The position numbers were made by a program, and so were the translations under genes. DNA of 64,000 nucleotides from Parabacteroides distasonis ATCC 8503 (GTDB lineage: Bacteria > Bacteroidota > Bacteroidia > Bacteroidales > Tannerellaceae): positions 1,263,501 to 1,327,500 of the forward strand of contig NC_009615.1 of the NCBI RefSeq assembly GCF_000012845.1. The letters are read 5' to 3'. Below the pieces are notes generated by a model. It saw only the letters and a list, made by a program, of their open reading frames with translations. It searched no databases and had not been told where the DNA came from. Positions 34,294 through 44,100 of this stretch are shown piece after piece. Every line of letters starts with the position of its first letter. Positions within the stretch are counted from its first letter, which is position 1.

Positions 34294-35640
34294 TTAATTC
34301 ATTTCCTTATACAACAGGTTCAATCCGTCGCGAACGATCTTTTGCAACTCGATCTTGGAAGTGTCCACGAACTCGCAAAGAGCGAAGTCCTCGGGAGCCA
34401 CCTCATAGATACCTAAGTTCTCCATCTTGTCGATATCGAACGCAATGATCGCTTTCAACAAATACTCCGGATAGATATCCATCGGAAACACCTTATCGTA
34501 TTCATTAGACATGATCATGGCACGTTTACCACCTTTGATACGGGCGTCGATCACATATTCCTTGCTAGTACCTAACCAGCTAAAGTAACTATGGCTAGCG
34601 CTGAACTGGTTGAAACGAGGCATAGCGAAACCTAAGAACTCATGCGTCTCATCACCTTCCGGAATCACGGTGATCTGGTTATCATAAGCGCCTAGGTAAC
34701 CATCCATATTCACCTTGGTACCTGTCAAAACATTACCGCTGATAATACGGATATGTTCCTGTCCTAACACTTTACCGTTAACCAAGCTCTTAATCGTACA
34801 ACCTGAAATCGTTTTAACGTAGCCTCTCTCGGTAGTCTCGGAACCGGTAATAGCAACCATACGGCTGAAATCGGCGACACCCTTGTTGAACAAACGTCCG
34901 ATAACGATCACGTCTGCCGGATTAACCGTCCAAACTACCTCACCCTTGTTAACGGGCTTGATATGATTGATCTGCACGCCAACGTTCGCTGCGGGATGCG
35001 GACCTTCTACTTCCACGATCTCCACACCTTTCATTCCGCTCACGACAGAACCACTTCTTACACCCACATACACTTTTCCATTCGTTAATTTAGCTAGGGC
35101 GTTTAATCCAGTCTGGAAATCAGCCTCCTGACCTTTTACGATAAAATCGAAGTTTGGAGCCAACGGAGCGGAGTAAAAAGCCGAAACGAAGATATCACGC
35201 GGAGTATCTAATGGAGCGGCAACGATATCGTATGGGCGTTGCTTGATAAACGGCCACATACCAGCGTTCAGAAGTACCTCTTTCACCTCTGCTCCCTGTA
35301 GGGATGCTACGTTCTTCTTACCGAACTCCTCATACTCGATCTGCGCATCCGGCTTCACAACGATGCTTAGCACCTTACGCTTCTCTCCTCGGTTTACGGC
35401 AGTTACCTCGCCACTGACCGGCGAAACAAACTTGATCTCGGGGCGGTTCTTGTCAATCATCAGTACAGAACCGGCTTTGACTTTTTCTCCTACTTTCGCA
35501 ACAACTTTGGGGAGAATACCGTTATAATAATCGGGGACGATCGCGTAAGACTCGCTCTTGCCGCCGTTTAACAGTACATCCGAAGCTTTGCCCTTCAGAT
35601 TAATGTCTAAACCCTTTTTAATCTTAATCACATTTGCCAT
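34294..35640 (-). CDS. nqrA: Na+-translocating NADH:quinone reductase subunit A
   Basis: NqrA is the peripheral subunit that takes part in quinone binding and is the first gene of the operon. The 448-residue start at 35640 (MANVIKIKKG) is preferred to an upstream in-frame Met at 35718, because the latter lies upstream of the -7 box (35676-35683) and would add 26 residues without family match. Typical motifs are DINLKGKA, MIDKNRPEIKFVSPVSG and the C-terminal CEFVDTSK. The operon order A-B-C-D-E-F is canonical. Confidence 0.95.
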   Translation of the reverse strand: MANVIKIKKGLDINLKGKASDVLLNGGKSESYAIVPDYYNGILPKVVAKVGEKVKAGSVLMIDKNRPEIKFVSPVSGEVTAVNRGEKRKVLSIVVKPDAQIEYEEFGKKNVASLQGAEVKEVLLNAGMWPFIKQRPYDIVAAPLDTPRDIFVSAFYSAPLAPNFDFIVKGQEADFQTGLNALAKLTNGKVYVGVRSGSVVSGMKGVEIVEVEGPHPAANVGVQINHIKPVNKGEVVWTVNPADVIVIGRLFNKGVADFSRMVAITGSETTERGYVKTISGCTIKSLVNGKVLGQEHIRIISGNVLTGTKVNMDGYLGAYDNQITVIPEGDETHEFLGFAMPRFNQFSASHSYFSWLGTSKEYVIDARIKGGKRAMIMSNEYDKVFPMDIYPEYLLKAIIAFDIDKMENLGIYEVAPEDFALCEFVDTSKIELQKIVRDGLNLLYKEMN

Positions 35641-35675
35641 GATACAACTAAAATTGTTTATATGTAATTTTCCTG

Positions 35676-35683
35676 CAAAAGTA
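35676..35683 (-). promoter_or_regulatory. -7 box of the nqr operon
   Basis: TACTTTTG on the minus strand fits TAnnTTTG and lies 36 bases upstream of the nqrA ATG. No TTG was found at the normal upstream distance. The divergent gene at 35773 has its own -7 box TAATTTTG (35740-35747). Confidence 0.45.
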
Positions 35684-35772
35684 AACATTTTTTCATGCTT
35701 TAGAGCAGGGAAAGGCAAATAAATAGAGAAATAATTCCATAATTTTGCGTCGTTAAAGAAAGTAATAAGAAA

Positions 35773-37041
35773 ATGAAAGTTTTTAAAATCCTATTTCTGC
35801 TGCTTATCACGGTTTTAGTACCGTTGAACGCTCAAGTGACTTACTTCACCAACGTTAGCGATAAGCAAATAAAGACCCTCCAAGTGAAGGTTGCCGGCGA
35901 GATGTTCTCCGATCCATTCATTGAACTGGGCGGTGAAAACCGTATCGAAGTTAATTTCGATGCTTTTAATCCGGGCTTCGGGCGATACGCCTATAATCTG
36001 GTTCATTGCAACGCCGATTGGACGCAATCGAATCTTTCCCCGATTGAGTATATGAATGGTTTCCAAGGGAGCACGATCGAGGATTTCGCCAATGCGATGG
36101 GTACTACGGTGCAATACACCAACTACCGATTACTTTTCCCAAACGATGACGTTCAACCGAAGGTCTCGGGGAATTATGCCTTGCAAGTATATAACGAGGA
36201 TGATCCCTCCCAGATCGTATTTACCGCTTGCTTTTCTATTTTCGAGCCGATGGTTAGTGTCGCCGCTACGGTGAGCGGAAATACGGATATCGATACCAAT
36301 CAGTCACACCAACAAGTCAGCTTTGCGATCAATAACAAGAATTTCCCCATCACCTATCCTCAGACCGACTTGAAAATCTGGGTTTATCAGAATAACCGCA
36401 GGGATAATGCCGTAACAGGTCTTCAGCCTATGACTATTTTAGAAAACCAGATCTCTTATACGAACAATCAGAACTTGATCTTTCCCGCAGGAAACGAATA
36501 TCGCCGTATGGAATTTTTGAGCAACAAATACAATGGCATGCACGTAGAAAGTATCTCGTTCCATAATCCATACTACCATGTAGAGTTGATGACGGACTAT
36601 CGGCGTGACCAATTATCGTATCAATACGATCAAGACCAAGACGGCCGTTTTTTCATCCGTTGCAGTAATTGTAACGACCCGGATACGGAAGCGGACTATT
36701 ACATCGTTCACTTTACCCTCGCCATGGACTTAATTCCCGATGGAAACGTGTATTTGAACGGCGAATTATATAATAATGTATTGGACGAGAAAAGTAAGAT
36801 GGGCTATAATCCGGAGACGCATCAATACGAGAAATCCGTCTTACTGAAACAAGGCAGTTACAACTATCAGTACCTCTTTGTCCCTAACGGACAGACCGTA
36901 GGACAGACCGGCCCTATCGAGGGTAATTTCTTCCAGACGGAGAACGAATATAGCATTTACGTCTATTATTGCCCGATGGGAGCACGGTATGATCGTTTAA
37001 TCGGTGTAACAAGTATCAGAAATACAATGCCCGTGCTATAA
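35773..37041 (+). CDS. Type IX secretion system plug-like protein (DUF5103)
   Basis: The 422-residue exported protein (signal peptide residues 4-20, ending LNAQ) has the DUF5103 pattern: N-terminal beta domain with FTNVSDKQIKTLQV, central region with FNPGFGRYAYNLVHCNADW and C-terminal part with GNVYLNGELYNNVLDEKSKMGY. Proteins of this family were found to plug the SprA translocon of the type IX secretion system (established knowledge). Whether this one does so is inference. It starts 26 bases after a -7 box and is followed 38 bp later by the ferredoxin-type gene. Confidence 0.8.
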   Translation: MKVFKILFLLLITVLVPLNAQVTYFTNVSDKQIKTLQVKVAGEMFSDPFIELGGENRIEVNFDAFNPGFGRYAYNLVHCNADWTQSNLSPIEYMNGFQGSTIEDFANAMGTTVQYTNYRLLFPNDDVQPKVSGNYALQVYNEDDPSQIVFTACFSIFEPMVSVAATVSGNTDIDTNQSHQQVSFAINNKNFPITYPQTDLKIWVYQNNRRDNAVTGLQPMTILENQISYTNNQNLIFPAGNEYRRMEFLSNKYNGMHVESISFHNPYYHVELMTDYRRDQLSYQYDQDQDGRFFIRCSNCNDPDTEADYYIVHFTLAMDLIPDGNVYLNGELYNNVLDEKSKMGYNPETHQYEKSVLLKQGSYNYQYLFVPNGQTVGQTGPIEGNFFQTENEYSIYVYYCPMGARYDRLIGVTSIRNTMPVL

Positions 37042-37079
37042 TTATTCGCGTAAAAGGCATACTTTTACGCATAAAATAA

Positions 37080-38054
37080 TTGAGCATGAAAACGAGACGT
37101 ATTGTTATCAGTACCGTATTATTAGTCGGGGGACTTCTCTCGATCGTTCAAGTCATGCCTAAAAATCCACTATTGATAGGCGAAAGGTTATTTCCGTATG
37201 GAGGATGGATACAAGTGATACTTGCCATGCTATACGGTGGTTGGCTCTGCTATAAGATGCAAGATCGGCAAGAACGTCCCAAATGGAGAAAACGAGCGTG
37301 GTTGTTATTCTCGATCGTTTTTTTCGGGCAACTTGCTCTAGGGATTTTTGCCGATCCTATTTTCCTTATGACCGGAAAACTGCATTTACCGATCCCTGCG
37401 GTAATCTTGGCCGGACCGCTTTATCGCTTCGAGGGATTATTCATGCCCATACTTTTTATCAGCACCTTATTACTATCCGGTCCCGCTTGGTGTAGCCAGC
37501 TTTGTTACTTCGGGGCATTTGACGCATGGAGTGCCCGGGGAAAATTGGAACGAAAAAGGTTCCCCTATCACAAGCAAATGCGATACAGCATATTATTTCT
37601 GGTTATGTTGGGGGCCATCCTACTCCGAATATTCGGGGCGAGTGGCAGGATAGCCACCGCTTTTGGAATAGCGGTCGGAGTTATCGGCCTACTTGTCATG
37701 CTATTGTTTTCCAGAAAGAGACGGAAGATGGTGCATTGCAGTAGTTATTGTCCGATCGGGACTTTAGTGTCTTTCCTCAAATACCTCTCTCCTTTCCGGG
37801 TACGACTGACCACGGATTGTTGCCATTGCATGGCTTGCACAAACGCTTGCCGTTATGATGCCCTACATAAAGAAGAGATCGAGAAGGGAAAGATCGGCTA
37901 TACCTGTACCTATTGCGGAGATTGCCTCTCCGCTTGCAAGCACGGGGCTATAGAATATCATTTCCCGGGATTGCGCCCGACTACTGCCGAGCGCCTATGG
38001 ATCGTCGTAACGGTCGTATTACATACTTGCTTCTTGATGATCGCACGAATCTGA
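37080..38054 (+). CDS. Membrane-bound 4Fe-4S ferredoxin-type protein (NapH-like)
   Basis: The 324-residue membrane protein has about six helices and a pair of cytoplasmic 4Fe-4S motifs near residues 245-290 (CCHCMACTNAC and CTYCGDCLSAC), plus SYCPIGT near residue 222 and WCSQLCYFGA near 140. This is the plan of NapH/RnfD-like electron carriers. The electron donor and acceptor are unknown. The gene ends 36 bp inside the convergent guanine deaminase gene. Confidence 0.8.
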   Translation: MSMKTRRIVISTVLLVGGLLSIVQVMPKNPLLIGERLFPYGGWIQVILAMLYGGWLCYKMQDRQERPKWRKRAWLLFSIVFFGQLALGIFADPIFLMTGKLHLPIPAVILAGPLYRFEGLFMPILFISTLLLSGPAWCSQLCYFGAFDAWSARGKLERKRFPYHKQMRYSILFLVMLGAILLRIFGASGRIATAFGIAVGVIGLLVMLLFSRKRRKMVHCSSYCPIGTLVSFLKYLSPFRVRLTTDCCHCMACTNACRYDALHKEEIEKGKIGYTCTYCGDCLSACKHGAIEYHFPGLRPTTAERLWIVVTVVLHTCFLMIARI

Positions 38055-39359
38055 GCCGTATACTTGCTTGCCCATTATATAAGTACATACCGTATTCCGG
38101 TCATCGCCGAGGGTTTGCAGGCCAAACAGCTTATTCTCGATCGTCCATTTATCTCTCGAACGAAGATACTCCATACGCAATTTCTGGACAGAGGTAGCGG
38201 CATAATCCACGACTATGAAATCCGCTTCACGGCCAGGGAGGAAACTTCCGATTCGGTCGTCCAACGATAAGGCCCGTGCAGAGCCTAGCGTACATTTATA
38301 GATAGCCTCCAATGCTGTCATCGGATAACCGTTCAACTGTTGTACCTTATAGGCCTCTCCCATCGTACGCCACATAGAGAAAGATGTACCCGCACCGACA
38401 TCTGTCGCCAAGGTAGTACGTACGCCGTAACGGTTCGCTTCCCTCATATCGAATAATCCGCTTCCAAGGAAAAGGTTCGAGGTCGGGCAATGGGCGATAA
38501 TGCCTCCCGTTTCTCCCAACCGCTTATATTCCCGATCGGTTAGATGGACACAATGCCCGAATATCGAACGATCGGTCAACAATCCGGCACGCTCATAGAC
38601 CTCCAGATAATCCGCATGACCGGGACAGAGCGATAAGACAGATTCAATCTCTCCCAGATTTTCCGAAAGATGTGTCTGTATATAGGTACTGGGATATTCG
38701 GCATGTAAACGACCGGCAGACTTTAATTGATCCGGCGTACTGGTTATGGCGAAACGGGGCGTGATCACATAGTGATTCCGTCCTTTCCCGTCCCAATCCT
38801 CGATTAAGCTACGGCAGTCCAACTCACCCTGATGCGTGGTATCCATCAGATAATCCGGAGCGTTCCGGTTCATCATCACCTTTCCAGCCAAGATACACAT
38901 ATTATACTCCGTAGCCACGGAAAATAATGCGGTTACGGAAGCAGGATGAACCGTGGCATAAGCGGCACAAGTCGTAGTTCCGTTCTTTACCAGTTCCTTC
39001 ACGAAAAAGCGAGCGATATCTTGTGCATATTCCATGGAAGAGAAAGCTTCCTCGGCGGGAAACGTATATTCGTCCAGCCAATCCAGAAGTTGCTTGCCAT
39101 ACATTCCCTGTATCTCCGACTGGGAGAAATGGATATGGGAATCAATAAAGCCGGGTGTAATCAATTTACCGGAATAGTCTGTCACCGGGAAATCCGGGTA
39201 ACGGGAACGCATCGCCTCGAACGGCCCCGCCTCTACAATCTTTCCATCAACAACAGCCAGTCCCCCATCCTCAAAATAGCGGTAAGCCTCCACATGATCC
39301 AGCGGGGAAGCGATCAAATAGAGCACTTCTCCCCTATATAAGTTCTTCATCATGGTCAA
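38019..39359 (-). CDS. guaD: Guanine deaminase
   Basis: The enzyme converts guanine to xanthine. The 446-residue amidohydrolase shows metal ligands in PGFIDSHIHFSQSE, THLSEN, FGHCVHLTD and ATDVGAGTSFSM, which match guanine deaminases better than other amidohydrolases. The last 36 bp overlap the 3' end of the convergent ferredoxin-type gene. It is the last gene of a group transcribed from about 42000 (Hpt, cysteine desulfidase, CDF, GuaD) with a 12-bp gap to CDF. Confidence 0.85.
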   Translation of the reverse strand: MTMMKNLYRGEVLYLIASPLDHVEAYRYFEDGGLAVVDGKIVEAGPFEAMRSRYPDFPVTDYSGKLITPGFIDSHIHFSQSEIQGMYGKQLLDWLDEYTFPAEEAFSSMEYAQDIARFFVKELVKNGTTTCAAYATVHPASVTALFSVATEYNMCILAGKVMMNRNAPDYLMDTTHQGELDCRSLIEDWDGKGRNHYVITPRFAITSTPDQLKSAGRLHAEYPSTYIQTHLSENLGEIESVLSLCPGHADYLEVYERAGLLTDRSIFGHCVHLTDREYKRLGETGGIIAHCPTSNLFLGSGLFDMREANRYGVRTTLATDVGAGTSFSMWRTMGEAYKVQQLNGYPMTALEAIYKCTLGSARALSLDDRIGSFLPGREADFIVVDYAATSVQKLRMEYLRSRDKWTIENKLFGLQTLGDDRNTVCTYIMGKQVYGSDSCDHQEASM

Positions 39360-39371
39360 ATAACAATTCGT

Positions 39372-40274
39372 TTATTTAATTGGTTCCACGTGCAAAGCGA
39401 TGTGCGTAGCCTGACCGAACTTATCACGCAGATTCTGTTCGATCTCTTTCGTCAAGTCATGGGCACGAGTCACGGTTATCTGTCCGTCCACCCGTATATG
39501 CGCCTCGATAGCAAAATTATTACCGATGCGGCGGGTACGTAGATTATGCGGGCTCTTTACCTCGGGAATCTCACTAATGATCGCCAAGATCTCATCCTCC
39601 ACCTCCTTCGGCAAAGATTTCTCCAATAAGTCATTAATCGCCGGGATCACTAGTTGTAAGGCTACTTTTACGATAAATAAACTGACAATCACAGCCGCCA
39701 ACGGGTCCAGCACACGCCAATTATCCCCCAACAAAATCGCCCCTCCGATACCTAAAGCCGTACCGATCGAGGAAAAGGCATCCGAGCGATGATGCCAAGC
39801 GTTAGCGATAACGACTTGACTATTCTGCTTCCTTCCTACCCAAACCGTAATATGATACAGTAATTCCTTGATCACAATGGAGATAAGAGCGGCAACTAAA
39901 GCGATCATTCCCGGACTTTCCAACGGAATCCCCTTGAAATAAAAGTCATAAATCTTGTTCGCTCCCTCCCAGAAAAGGCCAAAACCTACACAAAGCAAGA
40001 CGATACCAACAATTGAAGTCGCCAAAGTCTCGTATTTACCATGCCCGTAATCATGGCTCTCGTCCTTTGGCTTGGAAGATATATTGACAAAAAGAAGTAC
40101 GATTATATCCGTTACGAAATCAGATAACGAATGTACCGCATCGGCGATCATAGCGCTACTATGCCCCCAGATACCCGCCACGAACTTGAATACCAATAAA
40201 ACAAAATTAGCGAATGACCCTAAAAGTGTCACTCGCATAATCTCTTTTTTCCTCGCCTTTGGTGCCTCCTCCAT
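39372..40274 (-). CDS. Cation diffusion facilitator family transporter
   Basis: The 300-residue protein moves divalent metal ions out of the cytoplasm. Six transmembrane helices (about 14-200) carry the metal-site motifs DAVHSLSDFVTD and NAWHHRSDAFSS, and a C-terminal cytosolic domain (about 210-298) has the usual H and E residues (HIRVDGQITV, ALHVEPIK). It sits between the cysteine desulfidase (9 bp) and guaD (12 bp) genes. The metal specificity is not evident from the sequence. Confidence 0.9.
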   Translation of the reverse strand: MEEAPKARKKEIMRVTLLGSFANFVLLVFKFVAGIWGHSSAMIADAVHSLSDFVTDIIVLLFVNISSKPKDESHDYGHGKYETLATSIVGIVLLCVGFGLFWEGANKIYDFYFKGIPLESPGMIALVAALISIVIKELLYHITVWVGRKQNSQVVIANAWHHRSDAFSSIGTALGIGGAILLGDNWRVLDPLAAVIVSLFIVKVALQLVIPAINDLLEKSLPKEVEDEILAIISEIPEVKSPHNLRTRRIGNNFAIEAHIRVDGQITVTRAHDLTKEIEQNLRDKFGQATHIALHVEPIK

Positions 40275-40283
40275 AGAATCCCA

Positions 40284-41576
40284 TTAACAAGATTTACCGG
40301 TCATGATGTCCAGCACCAGACGATCCGTCGCCTCCATTCCTTTAGAACCGATAGCGGTCAAGTTCGCGATCGATTTATCCACATCCTCATCGATGATACC
40401 TTCCACGGAAGTCACCACCTTATCCTCCATGGCCATCAAAGCGGAAAGCATCGCCGTAGATACGCCACTAGATACTTTCATCGCACAACTCGGCTTGGCA
40501 CCGTCACAGATCATTCCGGTAATATTACCGATCATATTCTTGATCGCATAAGAAATCCGCGCCTTATTTCCTCCCATCAAATAGGTGATAGCGCAACTCG
40601 CTCCCGTAGCGGCAACCACACAACCGCAAAGGGCGGACAAGCGTCCCAGACTTTGCTTGATATAGATCACCATCAAATGGCTTAACATCAACGCACGGAT
40701 CAGTTGCTCTTCCGAGCATTGGATATCCTCGGCGAAAGAAAGAACCGGAAGCGTAGCGGCGATTCCTTGATTACCGCTTCCCGAATTACTCATCACCGGG
40801 ATCATAGCGCCATCCATGCGAGCGTCGCAAGCGGCGGAAGTCATGATCAACATATGCGTATAAGCGGAATCTCCCATGAACTTACGGCCGAAAGCACCCG
40901 AGACCGTCTTGCTTACGGTATGTCCATAATTGCCTTTCATGGAAGCTTGGGCGGCTTTCTTATTCAACTCAGCTGTTTCTAAAATAAAACGAATCTCATC
41001 CAATGGCATTTCCATGGCAAACTCATAGACCATAGAGAAGGAAAGACGTAAATCCTTATTCTCACATACTTCCTCGCCAGAAGCGTTTGCCGTACGTAAA
41101 TCAGTCAATACCTCCCCGTTTTTCTCTACATATATTATATGGGTATGCTCATGGCAAATGATCACCCTTGAACGATCGTTCCCTGCTGAACTTATAATTT
41201 CGATATAAAGTTTATCTACATTCTCTTTCAGGTCTATACCGATACATTTCTTGCAGACCATTTCCTTACCTTCTTTCAATCCCTCCGAAGTCAAGTCTTT
41301 CAGCACCTCTAGCCCATAAGCGGACTTACCGATGATCGATCCCAAGGCGATAGCGATAGGCAACCCCACCATGCCAGTCCCCGGGATTCCTACTCCCATG
41401 GCATTCTTCAGGATATTGGCGCTCAGATAAACCTCTATCTTCTCTGGCTTACGCCCCAGCACTTCTGCCGCTTTTGCGGCCGCCAAAGCCACGGCAATAG
41501 GTTCCGTACATCCGATAGCAGGGATTACCTCCCTGTGAATCAAATCTATAATTTGAGTTTTTATGATAGTATCCAT
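40284..41576 (-). CDS. L-cysteine desulfidase family protein (CyuA/UPF0597)
   Basis: The 430-residue protein belongs to the family that breaks L-cysteine (or serine) down to pyruvate, ammonia and sulfide with a 4Fe-4S cluster. The ligand pattern fits: C23 (IGCTEPIAVA), C317, C357 and C364, with the spacing 40 and 7 seen in the archaeal enzyme. The exact substrate is inferred. It lies 44 bp after the Hpt gene and 9 bp before the CDF gene on the minus strand. Confidence 0.85.
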   Translation of the reverse strand: MDTIIKTQIIDLIHREVIPAIGCTEPIAVALAAAKAAEVLGRKPEKIEVYLSANILKNAMGVGIPGTGMVGLPIAIALGSIIGKSAYGLEVLKDLTSEGLKEGKEMVCKKCIGIDLKENVDKLYIEIISSAGNDRSRVIICHEHTHIIYVEKNGEVLTDLRTANASGEEVCENKDLRLSFSMVYEFAMEMPLDEIRFILETAELNKKAAQASMKGNYGHTVSKTVSGAFGRKFMGDSAYTHMLIMTSAACDARMDGAMIPVMSNSGSGNQGIAATLPVLSFAEDIQCSEEQLIRALMLSHLMVIYIKQSLGRLSALCGCVVAATGASCAITYLMGGNKARISYAIKNMIGNITGMICDGAKPSCAMKVSSGVSTAMLSALMAMEDKVVTSVEGIIDEDVDKSIANLTAIGSKGMEATDRLVLDIMTGKSC

Positions 41577-41620
41577 ACTGATAGTCTTTATTTAGAATTA
41601 GATAGTTAATATACAATAGA

Positions 41621-41992
41621 TTAAGAACAAAACTCAACAACGATATCTCGCAAGGCATCGTATTGTTTTCCCAATGCATCTTCATAACGCAACGCTTCTT
41701 CCAGATTCCCTTCTCTCAACAGCGATAGTATATTATTCGATACATCGAATAGATTTACCAGACCTAAATTAGCGGCTATCCCTTTCAAGGTATGCGAATA
41801 TAGCTTGGCATTCTCCAAATCCCGCTCTACTAAAGAGCTCCGTAATTTCACATACGAACCATCTGTAGTAATAAATTTATATAGAAACTTTTTGAAGAGG
41901 CTATCACTATTCATAAAACGATCTAAGGTATTCTCTTTATCCCAAGCAGCTACATCTATTAATGCGTTATAAAAAGCATCGTTCTCATTCAT
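41621..41992 (-). CDS. Histidine phosphotransfer (Hpt) domain protein
   Basis: The 123-residue all-helical protein has the Hpt phosphoacceptor motif SHTLKGIAANLG with the likely phosphorylated His at H67. Such proteins shuttle phosphate between hybrid kinases and response regulators. No kinase or regulator is encoded nearby, so it is an orphan. It leads the cysteine desulfidase-CDF-guaD group and has its own promoter (42017-42046). Confidence 0.85.
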   Translation of the reverse strand: MNENDAFYNALIDVAAWDKENTLDRFMNSDSLFKKFLYKFITTDGSYVKLRSSLVERDLENAKLYSHTLKGIAANLGLVNLFDVSNNILSLLREGNLEEALRYEDALGKQYDALRDIVVEFCS

Positions 41993-42016
41993 TTTTTTAT
42001 GATATTAGTTTTCGTA

Positions 42017-42046
42017 CAAAATTAGGAATTTTATAGACACTACCAA
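42017..42046 (-). promoter_or_regulatory. Promoter of the Hpt gene group
   Basis: On the minus strand TAATTTTG (42017-42024) is preceded by TTG (42044-42046) at 19 bp. The transcript would start close to 42010, 18 bases before the Hpt ATG. Confidence 0.6.
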
Positions 42047-42081
42047 CGTTAGCGGTATTCTTTTTCTTTACTTACCGCAAC

Positions 42082-42113
42082 TTGGGTACGGAACGATAAT
42101 TTTAGTACTTTTG
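42082..42113 (+). promoter_or_regulatory. Promoter of the helicase gene
   Basis: TTG at 42082-42084 and TACTTTTG at 42106-42113 are 21 bp apart. The predicted start (about 42120) leaves a 58-base leader with AAAGG six bases before the ATG. Confidence 0.6.
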
Positions 42114-42177
42114 TCGCCTACTTCGGGACCTAGAACGCCCGGGCTGTATTTATCCGATTAATTGAATTGATAAAGGA

Positions 42178-44100
42178 ATGGGAATTTCATCGCCGCTTGT
42201 TGATTTGCAAAATCAATATGATCTCCTGCAGAAAGAATATGAATATGAGAAGGAAACATACCGACAGCAATCCGAGCGTACGGGTTTGCGAAAACGAGTG
42301 GCGCAGGGCCTCTGTTGGTATCCGGTCACTCCGGGACGCAGTTATTATAACTCCTTAAACCAATTGGTGATCGAGATCGAAAGGACAGAAGACCGGGAGA
42401 TCGAGCATAATTTTGAGTACGGGCGCCCGGTTTGCTTCTTTACGGCAGATATCAGTGGTAAATTTAAGTATCTGGATTTCTCCGCCACGATCAGCTACGT
42501 GCAAGAGGACCGGATGGTGGTAGTTCTCCCCACTCCTTCCGCCTTGATGGATATACAAGGAAAAAGCAATGATCTCGGCGTGCAACTCTACTTCGACGAG
42601 ACCAGCTATAAAACGATGTTTTCCGCTCTCTCGGACGTGATGCGGGCAAAAAACAACCAACTCTCTCATCTAAGGGATGTATTGCTGGGACAGGAAAAAC
42701 CGGGACAGCGGGAATTATTCCCGATCCGCTTCCCTTGGTTGAACCGCTCGCAGGAAGAAGCCGTAAATAAGGTATTGGGAGCGAAACAAGTATCTATCGT
42801 ACACGGCCCTCCCGGAACCGGGAAAACAACCACCTTGGTGGAAGCCATTTACGAGACCCTTCACCGGGAGAATCAAGTGATCGTTTGCGCTCAAAGCAAT
42901 ACCGCCGTAGACTGCATCTCGGAGAAACTGGTAGATAGAGGCATTAACGTCCTGCGCATCGGGAACCCCACTCGTATCAATGACAAGATGCTCTCTTTCA
43001 CATATGAACGCCGTTTCGAATCGCATCCGGATTATCCCGAATTATGGAGCATCCGGAAAGCGATACGGGATATACAATCCAATATGCGAAAGAAAAGCCG
43101 GGAGGAACGGGATACGATCCGAAACCGCCTCTCCCGTTTGAAATTCCGGGCGACCGAACTGGAAGTCAAGATCGATACAGAGCTGTTCGACGAGGCTCGT
43201 GTCGTTGCTTGCACCTTGGTTGGCTCCGCAAACCGGGTCATGATGAACCGGCACTTCACGACCTTGTTTATCGATGAGGCCGCCCAAGCCTTGGAAGCTG
43301 CTTGCTGGATAGCGATCAGCAAGGCGGACCGGGTCATACTAGCGGGCGATCATCACCAATTGCCCCCTACTATTAAATGTATAGAAGCGGAACGAGAAGG
43401 CTTAGGACGTACCTTGATGCAAAAGATAGCCCACACGAAACCGGAAACGGTCTCTCTCCTGAAGATCCAATATCGTATGCACGAGGATATCATGCGCTTC
43501 TCCTCCCAATGGTTCTATCATAACGAACTCGAATCCGCTCCCGAGGTAAGTGGGCGGGGAATCTTGCGACTGGACACTCCCATCGTATGGTTCGATACGT
43601 CCGAGTGCGATTTCACGGAAAATACGAGAGAAGAGACCATGAGCCGTGTCAACAGGCAAGAGGCGGAATTGCTCGTGGAACAATTACGCTCCTATATACA
43701 GAAAATATCCAAGGAGAGAGTGCTGGAGGAGAATATCGACTTCGGATTGATCTCCCCTTATAAGGCGCAGGTACAATACATCCGTAAATTAATCAAACAG
43801 GACGCTTTCTTCAAGCCTTTACGCAGACTGATTACCGTACATACCGTAGACGGTTTCCAAGGGCAAGAACGCGATGTCATCTTGATCAGTTTGGTAAGGG
43901 CCAACGAGGATGGAAAGATAGGCTTCTTGAACGACTTGCGGCGCATGAACGTAGCGATCACCCGTGCCCGTATGAAACTGATGATCTTGGGAGACGCTTC
44001 CACCCTTACCCGGCACGCATTTTATAAAGAACTCTATAATTATATCTCCCAAAGAGGTAAAATAATCACGATCAACACGAAACAAGAGCATGAACTATAA
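42178..44100 (+). CDS. Upf1/Dna2-like superfamily 1 helicase
   Basis: The 640-residue protein has the motor motifs of SF1B helicases: Walker A VHGPPGTGKTTT (residues about 206-217), Walker B/DEAA LFIDEAAQALEA, motif III GDHHQLPPT, and motifs V/VI TVDGFQGQERDVILISLVRAN and MNVAITRARM. About 190 residues precede the motor, with an OB-like region that may bind nucleic acid. It likely unwinds DNA or RNA-DNA hybrids in the cytoplasm. No nuclease domain is fused. The HAD gene starts 11 bp before its stop codon. Confidence 0.9.
   Translation: MGISSPLVDLQNQYDLLQKEYEYEKETYRQQSERTGLRKRVAQGLCWYPVTPGRSYYNSLNQLVIEIERTEDREIEHNFEYGRPVCFFTADISGKFKYLDFSATISYVQEDRMVVVLPTPSALMDIQGKSNDLGVQLYFDETSYKTMFSALSDVMRAKNNQLSHLRDVLLGQEKPGQRELFPIRFPWLNRSQEEAVNKVLGAKQVSIVHGPPGTGKTTTLVEAIYETLHRENQVIVCAQSNTAVDCISEKLVDRGINVLRIGNPTRINDKMLSFTYERRFESHPDYPELWSIRKAIRDIQSNMRKKSREERDTIRNRLSRLKFRATELEVKIDTELFDEARVVACTLVGSANRVMMNRHFTTLFIDEAAQALEAACWIAISKADRVILAGDHHQLPPTIKCIEAEREGLGRTLMQKIAHTKPETVSLLKIQYRMHEDIMRFSSQWFYHNELESAPEVSGRGILRLDTPIVWFDTSECDFTENTREETMSRVNRQEAELLVEQLRSYIQKISKERVLEENIDFGLISPYKAQVQYIRKLIKQDAFFKPLRRLITVHTVDGFQGQERDVILISLVRANEDGKIGFLNDLRRMNVAITRARMKLMILGDASTLTRHAFYKELYNYISQRGKIITINTKQEHEL

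Noticed and set aside
35641..35718. N-terminal extension of NqrA to 35718
   Set aside because: It would start upstream of the predicted nqr promoter and has no match to NqrA proteins.
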